This document shows positions 1 to 5,199 of a stretch of 5,199 nucleotides of DNA, in pieces. The stretch is from Flavobacterium sp. (GTDB lineage: Bacteria > Bacteroidota > Bacteroidia > Flavobacteriales > Flavobacteriaceae). The notes beneath the pieces were generated by a model that ran no database searches, was not told the origin of the DNA, and saw nothing but the letters and a program-made list of their open reading frames with translations. Position 1 is the stretch's first letter. Every line of letters begins with the position of its first letter. The translations under genes were made by a program, and so were the position numbers. The DNA is taken from assembly GCA_018062725.1 (NCBI GenBank), contig JAGORP010000119.1, positions 1 through 5,199 of the forward strand. The letters run 5' to 3'.

Positions 1-332
1 AATCGGCACAAAAAGACAAGGCTCTAATTTTAAAAGATGCAGAAATCTTAAAACAATCAACAATAGCCGAAAAGCAAGCCACTCAAAGAAACTATTTACT
101 TCTTGGAATTGCATTGCTGCTCCTTTTTTCTATTTATATCTACCGTGGTTACAAGCAAAAACAAAAAGCAAATGAAATCATTGCTTTGCAAAAAGAAGAA
201 GTAGAAATGCAAAAAACACTTGTTGAGGAAAAGCAAAAAGAAATACTTGATAGCATCCATTATGCAAAAAGAATACAAGAGTCTCTATTACCTACCGAAA
301 AATACATTGAACGAGTGCTAAAGAAAAAGTAA
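1..332 (+). CDS. C-terminal part of a membrane-anchored TPR/SpoIIE-linker signalling protein (5' end outside window)
   Basis: The frame is open from the left edge (first full codon at 3) to TAA at 330-332, giving 109 residues, so the true start lies upstream. Fragment residues 1-30 are charged and helical, consistent with a coiled coil. Residues 31-47 (YLLLGIALLLLFSIYIY) form a transmembrane helix followed by basic residues (R48, K51, K53, K55), which places the C-terminal part in the cytoplasm. Residues 50-80 are rich in K, E and Q and look like a second coiled coil. Residues 80-97 (EILDSIHYAKRIQESLLP) match the linker that in Bacteroidota joins TPR/coiled-coil sensors to a SpoIIE/RsbU-type PP2C serine phosphatase domain. 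Here the protein ends 12 residues later in a lysine-rich tail, so no catalytic domain is present. TPR repeats upstream are expected from the family but cannot be seen. It may be a natural short form acting through partners, or a truncated gene. I am confident of the coding frame and linker, less so of the role. Confidence 0.8.
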   Translation, partial: SAQKDKALILKDAEILKQSTIAEKQATQRNYLLLGIALLLLFSIYIYRGYKQKQKANEIIALQKEEVEMQKTLVEEKQKEILDSIHYAKRIQESLLPTEKYIERVLKKK

Positions 333-432
333 ATAGCCGCTTAATAGCCTTCTAGAATAAGCATTTCTCCTACAAAACAAATAGTATACGCCTTTTGATT
401 TCTGTTTCAACAAAATCATGTTCATTACTTTA

Positions 433-459
433 TTGGTATTTATAACAAATTACCCTTTG
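433..459 (+). promoter_or_regulatory. Possible promoter for the PIN-PhoH gene (weak)
   Basis: The 171-base gap before the PIN-PhoH gene contains TTG at 433-435 and TACCCTTTG at 451-459. This resembles the Bacteroidota promoter (TTG near -33, TAnnTTTG near -7), but the -7 box has one extra base and the spacer is only 15 bases. The element ends 44 bases before the start codon. The rest of the gap (333-503) is AT-rich, with no convincing gene or intrinsic terminator. This is a pattern match only. Confidence 0.2.
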
Positions 460-503
460 AATTTTATAGTTTTATCAAAACAATTCTAAACTACGTTCTG
501 TTT

Positions 504-1841
504 ATGGCGAAAGAAATAGAGAAAAAGATTTTCGTTCTTGATACATCGGTAATTATTTACGACCACATGGCGGTAAAAAATTTTAAAGAACACGATGTCG
601 TAATTCCAATTACAGTTCTTGAAGAGCTCGATAATTTTAAGAAGGGCAATGATACCAAGAATTTTTCTGCACGTGAGTTTTCGCGCTACATCGACAAAAT
701 ATCTAACGGACATACCTTACAAGATTGGATCAATATCAATGGCAAAGGTCATGGTATGATAAAAATTGAAATGCATCAAAATTCTAAAATTGATGCCGAA
801 AAAGTTTTTGGAGAACGTAAAGGTGATCATCGTATTTTAAATACGGCAATGTATGTTGCCGAAAATAATCCGAAAAGAAAAGTTATTATGGTAACGAAGG
901 ATATCAACCTTCGTATCAAAGCGAAATCGCTTAACTTAACTGCTGAGGATTATGAAACAGGGAAAATTAAAGATGTTAACGAACAACTTTATACTGGACG
1001 TAGTGAAATCCAAAAAGTGCCAACAGAAGTAATTAATGAGATTTATGAAAAAGGATTTTGTGATCCAGGAAAATTATTAAAAAAGCAAAAGCCACCATCC
1101 AACCATTTTTATACACTTAAAAATGGTTCTAAATCTGTTCTTGCATCCTACAGTCCGAACAAAGATGTAATTGAACGCGTTAAAAAAGTAACAGCATTTG
1201 GAGTAAACCCTCGCAATGCCGAACAGGCATTTGCATTGGATGCCATCATGAATCCCGATATCAAATTGGTTTCTATTCAAGGAGTTGCTGGTACCGGAAA
1301 AACATTGTTATCATTGGCTGGAGCACTGGAGCAACGAAGAAATTTTCATCAAATATATTTGGCTCGACCAATTGTTCCGCTAAGCAATAAAGACATTGGT
1401 TATTTACCAGGTGATATAAAATCGAAATTAAATCCCTACATGGAACCGTTGTGGGATAATTTAAAGTACATTAAAAATTTATTCAACGAAAAAGACAAAG
1501 AATACAAACAAATCAATGAAATGGTAGAACATGAAAAATTGGTTGTTTGTCCTTTAGCTTACATACGTGGAAGAAGTTTGTCGAATGTGTTTTTTATTGT
1601 TGATGAAGCGCAAAATTTAACCCCGCATGAAGTGAAAACAGTTATTTCACGTGCAGGAGAAAACACAAAAATTATTTTTACTGGTGATATTTATCAAATT
1701 GATACGCCATACTTGGATACCCAAAGTAATGGATTATCGTACTTAATAGACAAATTGAAAGACCAGGCTTTGTATGCACACATAACACTTGAAAGAGGCG
1801 AGCGTTCTGAACTTGCAAACTTGGCGAATGAATTTTTATAA
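504..1841 (+). CDS. PIN-PhoH protein (PIN-domain ribonuclease fused to PhoH-type ATPase/helicase)
   Basis: The protein has 445 residues and is complete. The N-terminal PIN domain (about 8-150) keeps the acidic residues expected for a metal-dependent RNase: D13 in FVLDTS, E40/E41 in VLEELD, D108 in GDHRIL and D133 in TKD. A linker (about 150-230) leads to a PhoH ATPase domain (about 232-445). That domain shows Q241 in NAEQ, Walker A GVAGTGKT (260-267), the PhoH hallmark LARPIVPLS...GYLPGD (286-304), Walker B FFIVDEAQN (D367, E368), the sensor TGD (393-395) followed by QID, and a C-terminal ERGERSE arginine motif. Order and length fit the PIN-PhoH (PhoH2/YlaK-like) family rather than the shorter YbeZ-type PhoH that lacks PIN. 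Mycobacterial PhoH2 has been described as an ATP-dependent RNA-unwinding ribonuclease, so a cytoplasmic RNA-processing role is inferred here. ATG at 504 gives a PIN domain of normal start length; no clear Shine-Dalgarno precedes it. It leads a probable operon, with the exonuclease gene 17 bases downstream. Confidence 0.95.
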   Translation: MAKEIEKKIFVLDTSVIIYDHMAVKNFKEHDVVIPITVLEELDNFKKGNDTKNFSAREFSRYIDKISNGHTLQDWININGKGHGMIKIEMHQNSKIDAEKVFGERKGDHRILNTAMYVAENNPKRKVIMVTKDINLRIKAKSLNLTAEDYETGKIKDVNEQLYTGRSEIQKVPTEVINEIYEKGFCDPGKLLKKQKPPSNHFYTLKNGSKSVLASYSPNKDVIERVKKVTAFGVNPRNAEQAFALDAIMNPDIKLVSIQGVAGTGKTLLSLAGALEQRRNFHQIYLARPIVPLSNKDIGYLPGDIKSKLNPYMEPLWDNLKYIKNLFNEKDKEYKQINEMVEHEKLVVCPLAYIRGRSLSNVFFIVDEAQNLTPHEVKTVISRAGENTKIIFTGDIYQIDTPYLDTQSNGLSYLIDKLKDQALYAHITLERGERSELANLANEFL

Positions 1842-1858
1842 AATTATAACTAAATAAT

Positions 1859-2557
1859 ATGCTTGAAAATTATAAATTATCAAACATTTTATTTTTAGAT
1901 GTAGAAACTGCTCCCGTCATTTACAAATACAATGATTTAAGTGAAAACATCCGCCAGTTATGGGATTCAAAATTCAGGTATTCAACAAGCGAAAGCCCCG
2001 AAAGTCAATACAAAAAGGCTGGAGTATATGCTGAATTTGCAAAAGTGATTTGTATTTCTGTTGGTTTTTTTAATGAGAAAGAATTTCGAATAAAATCGTT
2101 TTATCATGAAGATGAAAAACAATTATTAAAAGATTTTGCTGGATTATTAAATAAACACTTTAACAGAAAAGAACATTTACTTTGTGCGCACAATGGAAAA
2201 GAATTTGATTTTCCATTTTTATGCCGTAGAATGTTAATTAATGGAGTAAAACTTCCAAAAACACTGAACCTAGCAGGCAAGAAACCTTGGGAAGTACAAC
2301 ATATTGACACAATGGAACTTTGGAAATTTGGCGACTATAAAAATTTTACATCATTAAATTTATTAGCACATATTTTCAACATTCCAACACCAAAAGATGA
2401 TATTGATGGAAGTGATGTAGCAAGAGTATACTGGGAAGAGAAAAACATACAACGCATTGTTACCTATTGTCAGAAAGATGTATTAACCGTTGCACGATTA
2501 TTATTACGCTTTATGGGAGAGCCGTTGATTGAGGAAAAACAAGTTGTAATTACATAA
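1859..2557 (+). CDS. Stand-alone DEDDy 3'-5' exonuclease related to the DNA polymerase B exonuclease domain
   Basis: This 232-residue, complete protein has the DnaQ/RNase H-like exonuclease fold, recognised from three motifs. Exo I is FLDVETAP with D14 and E16. Exo II is HNGKEFDFPFL (H111 to L121) with D117. Exo III is YCQKD with Y203 and D207. Y203 four residues before the last aspartate makes it DEDDy rather than DEDDh. The segment LNLLAHIFNIP and the GSDVARVYWEE region resemble the predicted PolB-type exonuclease family (Pfam PF10108, DNA_pol_B_exo2), and the length fits a single-domain member with no polymerase attached. All catalytic residues are present, so it should remove nucleotides from 3' ends using two metal ions. 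Whether the substrate is DNA or RNA cannot be told from sequence. The ATG at 1859 lies 17 bases after the PIN-PhoH stop in an A/T-rich spacer without Shine-Dalgarno, so co-transcription and a shared nucleic-acid task are likely. No signal peptide, so cytoplasmic. Confidence 0.9.
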   Translation: MLENYKLSNILFLDVETAPVIYKYNDLSENIRQLWDSKFRYSTSESPESQYKKAGVYAEFAKVICISVGFFNEKEFRIKSFYHEDEKQLLKDFAGLLNKHFNRKEHLLCAHNGKEFDFPFLCRRMLINGVKLPKTLNLAGKKPWEVQHIDTMELWKFGDYKNFTSLNLLAHIFNIPTPKDDIDGSDVARVYWEEKNIQRIVTYCQKDVLTVARLLLRFMGEPLIEEKQVVIT

Positions 2558-2593
2558 AACATTTTTAAAATAGCGCTAAATACATTCTATCAA

Positions 2594-3130
2594 ATGAAAA
2601 CAAAATCAATAATTGCAGTAAGCGGCTTCCTTTTGCTACTTTCTATTTTTTCTTGCACTAGTCCAAAGTCAAAACTTGCTGAATATGGACCTGTTTTAGA
2701 AAATGTAATGCAAAGTGATGAAGGTGCTTTCCGTGGTTTTTCATTGGGAGATGCATTTGATACGATCCAAAAAACCGAAAAAGTCCCGCCAATAGAATCG
2801 GATGAAAATTATTTGTATTATGAATATTCTATTGATACATTGGGAACATACAATGTTGCGTATAACTTTGAAGAAAAAGCACTAAATGAAATTCAATCGG
2901 ATATTTTCATAAACAATTCGAGCAAAACAGAGGAAGTATACAATAACTTTAAAAAATATTTTGATTTGCATTATGGTGTTTGCGAAGACCATATGGGTTT
3001 TGCTGTATGGACTGTTAAATCTGCGAAATATGGTGATGTTCGAATCAATTTAAGTGACGAAAGTGCCGATTTTACAGTAGAGAATAATCCTGGAAAAATA
3101 TCTATCTGGATTTATCCAGATAAAAATTAA
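2594..3130 (+). CDS. Small lipoprotein of unknown function
   Basis: This complete 178-residue protein has an N-terminal lipoprotein signal: K2 and K4, a hydrophobic stretch at 6-19 (IIAVSGFLLLLSIF) and a lipobox IFSC with the acylated cysteine at C21. Phenylalanine at -2 is not the classical choice but is tolerated. The residues after the cysteine (TSPKSK) lack the acidic run of the Bacteroidota surface-export signal, so a periplasm-facing location is more likely than the cell surface (inference). The mature part is acidic, with a segment FRGFSLGDAFDTIQKTEK (about 47-64) reminiscent of small periplasmic domains that start with a 'G-x-S-x-G-D/M' turn, followed by alternating strands rich in Y, N and D. 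A second cysteine lies in HYGVCEDHMG. I recognise no named family. It starts 36 bases after the exonuclease stop and is probably on the same transcript, but nothing in it points to nucleic-acid work. Confidence 0.85.
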   Translation: MKTKSIIAVSGFLLLLSIFSCTSPKSKLAEYGPVLENVMQSDEGAFRGFSLGDAFDTIQKTEKVPPIESDENYLYYEYSIDTLGTYNVAYNFEEKALNEIQSDIFINNSSKTEEVYNNFKKYFDLHYGVCEDHMGFAVWTVKSAKYGDVRINLSDESADFTVENNPGKISIWIYPDKN

Positions 3131-3147
3131 GCCCCCTTCTTTTTTGA

Positions 3148-3181
3148 GAATGCTATTTTAGCGTTCAGCATGCAAAATGCT
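3148..3181. repeat. Two adjacent small inverted repeats (hairpin cluster)
   Basis: GAATGCT at 3148-3154 pairs with AGCGTTC at 3160-3166 (7 pairs, one of them G-T in RNA) around the loop ATTTT. Immediately after, AGCAT at 3167-3171 pairs with ATGCT at 3177-3181 around GCAAA. AATGCT of the first stem could also pair with AGCAT of the second, so the two structures can compete. No T-run follows on the + strand, so it is not a standard intrinsic terminator. The cluster lies 18 bases after the lipoprotein stop and may help end or stabilise the upstream transcript. Confidence 0.4.
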
Positions 3182-3211
3182 TGCATAATTGCCTAACAAA
3201 ATGTACTTTTA
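3181..3211 (+). promoter_or_regulatory. Possible Bacteroidota-type promoter for the ABC transporter gene
   Basis: TTG at 3181-3183 is followed after 20 bases by TACTTTTA (3204-3211), one mismatch from the -7 consensus TAnnTTTG. The spacer falls within the range usual for flavobacterial promoters. The element ends 28 bases before the ABC start codon, leaving a short A-rich leader without Shine-Dalgarno. This is inferred from pattern only; in AT-rich DNA such matches arise by chance. Confidence 0.3.
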
Positions 3212-3239
3212 GCACTCTTTGAAAAACCAATAAACAAAG

Positions 3240-5045
3240 ATGGCAAAGGAAACTCTCTTAGAAATAAAAAATTTAGTTACTGAATTCCGTACCGAAGAAG
3301 AAACGGTAAAAGCAGTAAATGATGTGTCTTTTACCCTATCAAAAGGAGAAACCATTGGTATTGTTGGAGAGTCAGGATCCGGAAAATCAGTTACTTCCCT
3401 TTCTGTCATGCGATTAATCCCTAATCCTCCAGGAAAAATTACGGGCGGAGAAATCATTTATCATTCTAAAAACAAAGGTCCTATTGATTTGGTTCAATTA
3501 TCCGAAAAAGAAATGCGACAATTGCGTGGAAACGAAATTGCGATGATTTTTCAGGAACCAATGACCTCTTTGAATCCTGTTTATACTTGTGGTGACCAAG
3601 TAATGGAAGCCATTTTGTTGCATCAAAAATGCACAAAAAAAGAAGCAAAAGACAAAACAATTGCACTCTTCAACGAAGTGCAACTCCCTCGTCCAGAAGC
3701 TATTTTTGATAGTTATCCGCATCAAATTTCGGGCGGACAAAAACAACGTGTAATGATTGCAATGGCAATGAGTTGCCAACCCAATATATTGATTGCCGAT
3801 GAGCCTACTACTGCATTGGATGTTACTGTCCAAGCCACTATTTTAGATTTGATGTTGAAATTGCAACGCGAACACGAAATGGGCATCATGTTTATTACAC
3901 ATGATTTGGGTGTAATTGCGGAACTGGCCGACAAAGTAGTTGTGATGTACAAAGGGAAAATTGTTGAACAAGGAACCGTACTTGAAATTTTTTCAAACCC
4001 TCAACATCCTTATACAAAAGGGCTGTTAGCTTGCCGACCACCATTGAACAAACGTTTGCATTGGTTACCAACTGTAGCCGATTTTATGAAAACGAATGAA
4101 AATGGAGAGATGATTGAAAGCACGCAATCGGTTGCTGATGTTACCGAAAAGCTGGTTGTTACAAAGGAAGAACGAGTTATCGCTCATAAAAAACTTTATT
4201 CAAAAGCCCCCATTCTAAGCATCAAAAACTTACAAACCTATTTCCCAATTAAAAAGGGAATGTTTGGTAAAGCAAAAGATTTTGTAAAAGCTGTGGATGA
4301 TGTTAGCTTTGATGTATATCCAGGAGAAACACTAGGTTTAGTGGGTGAATCGGGCTGTGGTAAAACAACATTGGGTAGAACGGTATTACGATTAATTGAA
4401 CCAACGGGAGGCGAAGTCCTTTTTAACGGAAGCAATATCACTACCCTTGGCGCAACTGAAATGCGCGAGCTAAGAAAAGACATTCAAATTATTTTTCAAG
4501 ATCCATACTCTTCTCTAAATCCTCGTATTACCATTGGACAAGCCATCATGGAACCAATGCAAGTACATGGTATTTTAGAAAATGATAAAGCTAGAAAAGA
4601 AAGAGTAATCGAACTATTGCAACGTGTAAACATGAACGAAAGTCATTTTTACCGATATCCACATGAATTTTCTGGCGGTCAGCGCCAACGTATTTGCATT
4701 GCCCGCGCATTGGCATTACGTCCTAAATTTATCATTTGTGATGAATCGGTTTCTGCACTTGACGTTTCTGTTCAAGCACAAGTACTTAATTTATTAAATG
4801 AATTAAAACGCGAATTCGATTTTACCTATATTTTTATTTCACATGATTTATCGGTTGTGAAGTTTATGAGCGACCGTATGGTTGTAATGAACAAGGGCAA
4901 AATTGAAGAAATGGGTGATGCGGATGAAATCTATAATAATCCTCAAACAGAATACACTAAAAAACTAATTGGAGCTATTCCAAAAGGTCAACTTGAAGAC
5001 ATAAAAGCTTCCATCGACAAAAAGAAAACATATCATGCAATTTAA
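3240..5045 (+). CDS. Fused double ATP-binding protein of an Opp/Dpp-family (peptide-type) ABC transporter
   Basis: The 601-residue, complete protein carries two nucleotide-binding domains in one chain, as in YejF or GsiA, equivalent to DppD plus DppF. Domain 1 (about 4-255) has Walker A GESGSGKS (43-50), Q-loop Q105, signature SGGQ (164-167), Walker B with D187 and E188 in ADEPTTALD, and switch H221. The oligopeptide-transporter C-terminal motif HPYTKGLL (256-263) follows. A linker (about 264-322) leads to domain 2 (about 324-570): Walker A GESGCGKT (369-376), Q420, signature SGGQ (478-481), Walker B D501 and E502, and H535. A shorter [15 protein letters not shown] tail follows. Both sites have complete catalytic sets, so both should hydrolyse ATP. 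The Walker B run of domain 2 reads DESVSALD instead of the usual DEPVSALD; the catalytic glutamate is kept. It would sit on the inner face of the cytoplasmic membrane and drive uptake of peptides or similar solutes. Substrate cannot be read from an ATPase. No permease is in the window. The next gene overlaps its last 11 bases. Confidence 0.95.
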   Translation: MAKETLLEIKNLVTEFRTEEETVKAVNDVSFTLSKGETIGIVGESGSGKSVTSLSVMRLIPNPPGKITGGEIIYHSKNKGPIDLVQLSEKEMRQLRGNEIAMIFQEPMTSLNPVYTCGDQVMEAILLHQKCTKKEAKDKTIALFNEVQLPRPEAIFDSYPHQISGGQKQRVMIAMAMSCQPNILIADEPTTALDVTVQATILDLMLKLQREHEMGIMFITHDLGVIAELADKVVVMYKGKIVEQGTVLEIFSNPQHPYTKGLLACRPPLNKRLHWLPTVADFMKTNENGEMIESTQSVADVTEKLVVTKEERVIAHKKLYSKAPILSIKNLQTYFPIKKGMFGKAKDFVKAVDDVSFDVYPGETLGLVGESGCGKTTLGRTVLRLIEPTGGEVLFNGSNITTLGATEMRELRKDIQIIFQDPYSSLNPRITIGQAIMEPMQVHGILENDKARKERVIELLQRVNMNESHFYRYPHEFSGGQRQRICIARALALRPKFIICDESVSALDVSVQAQVLNLLNELKREFDFTYIFISHDLSVVKFMSDRMVVMNKGKIEEMGDADEIYNNPQTEYTKKLIGAIPKGQLEDIKASIDKKKTYHAI

Positions 5046-5199
5046 TTACATCTCCAAACTCATTGCTATTAGCTTAGCATTCGTATTTTTATACTCCTGC
5101 AAAGAAGAAGAAAAGCCAAAACAAGAGCCAGTAGTGCAAATGCCTAAAGCAAGTTTTACAAACTCTACCGAACCTGAAGAGTGGGGACCATTGTACAAC
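5035..5199 (+). CDS. N-terminal part of a lipoprotein with a surface-export-like signal (3' end outside window)
   Basis: An open frame starts at ATG 5035-5037 and runs to the right edge (55 codons visible). It begins inside the ABC gene, overlapping its last 11 bases in another frame, which suggests translational coupling in one operon. The first 22 residues are a lipoprotein signal: K8 in the basic n-region, hydrophobic 9-19 (LIAISLAFVFL), and lipobox LYSC with cysteine C22. The next residues, KEEEK, fit the K-(D/E)-(D/E) lipoprotein export signal known from Capnocytophaga and Flavobacterium, so the protein may be displayed on the cell surface (inference). The mature start (about 28-55) is rich in P, E and Q, like a flexible tether, and ends in EPEEWGPLYN. 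Its position suggests a binding or accessory lipoprotein of the transporter, but too little is visible to assign a family; an unrelated surface protein is equally possible. Confidence 0.75.
   Translation, partial: MQFNYISKLIAISLAFVFLYSCKEEEKPKQEPVVQMPKASFTNSTEPEEWGPLYN

Noticed and set aside
96..278. Minus-strand open frame opposite the SpoIIE-linker fragment
   Set aside because: Its F/L-rich sequence is the complement of the A-rich coiled-coil codons on the + strand; nothing supports it as a gene.
332..357. Short direct repeat AATAGCC (332-338, 343-349) and palindrome TTCTAGAA (350-357) as a possible terminator or attachment site
   Set aside because: The repeats are only 7-8 bases, there is no stable stem followed by T residues, and no mobile-element gene is nearby.
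486..713. Minus-strand open frame overlapping the start of the PIN-PhoH gene
   Set aside because: It is antisense to the conserved PIN domain and its low-complexity aromatic composition has no family resemblance.
504..2557. PIN domain plus exonuclease as a toxin-antitoxin or phage-defence module
   Set aside because: The PIN domain is fused to a full PhoH ATPase of the ordinary chromosomal family, no small antitoxin gene precedes it, and base composition matches the neighbours, so a housekeeping role fits better.
2571..2578. Palindrome TAGCGCTA between the exonuclease and lipoprotein genes
   Set aside because: It is eight bases with no loop and no T-run; too short to call a terminator or operator in a 36-base gap.
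3498..3833. 111-codon open frame on the minus strand inside the ABC ATPase gene
   Set aside because: It lies wholly within the first ATPase domain, which has intact motifs on the + strand. Its translation is rich in F, C and H with no recognisable domain, as expected for an antisense shadow.

Overview
The window looks like an ordinary chromosomal segment of an AT-rich member of the Bacteroidota, probably Flavobacteriia or a close relative. This is inferred from several signs. All five visible stop codons are TAA. Start codons are preceded by A-rich leaders without a clear Shine-Dalgarno sequence. There are short lipoproteins with Bacteroidota-like signal peptides, a TPR/SpoIIE-type signalling tail, a PIN-PhoH protein and a fused double ATPase of a peptide-type ABC transporter. 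All genes lie on the + strand. I see no RNA genes, mobile elements, CRISPR arrays or long repeats.

Layout. (1) Positions 1-332 hold the 3' end of a membrane-anchored signalling protein: coiled coil, one transmembrane helix, coiled coil, then the linker helix that normally precedes a SpoIIE-type phosphatase domain. It stops before any phosphatase domain. (2) Positions 333-503 are a non-coding gap that probably contains the promoter of the next group. (3) Positions 504-3130 hold three closely spaced genes: a PIN-PhoH protein (RNase-like domain plus ATPase), a stand-alone DEDDy 3'-5' exonuclease related to the DNA polymerase B proofreading domain, and a small lipoprotein of unknown function. The first two are 17 bases apart and the second and third 36 bases apart, so one transcript is likely. 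(4) Positions 3131-3239 are a 109-base gap with two small adjacent inverted repeats and a possible Bacteroidota-type promoter. (5) Positions 3240-5045 hold a 601-residue protein carrying both nucleotide-binding domains of an Opp/Dpp-family transporter. (6) The start of a second lipoprotein overlaps the ABC gene by 11 bases and runs off the right edge. Its residues after the lipid-carrying cysteine (KEEE) look like the Bacteroidota surface-export signal.

How they may work together. The PIN-PhoH and exonuclease genes suggest a nucleic-acid processing pair, most likely RNA-directed on the PIN-PhoH side. The ABC ATPase would energise uptake of peptides or similar small solutes, and the overlapping lipoprotein could be a binding or surface component of that system. 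No permease genes are in view. Nothing here amounts to clear evidence of a new defence or mobile system. The most interesting points are the phosphatase-less SpoIIE linker, the nuclease pair and the ABC-lipoprotein coupling.
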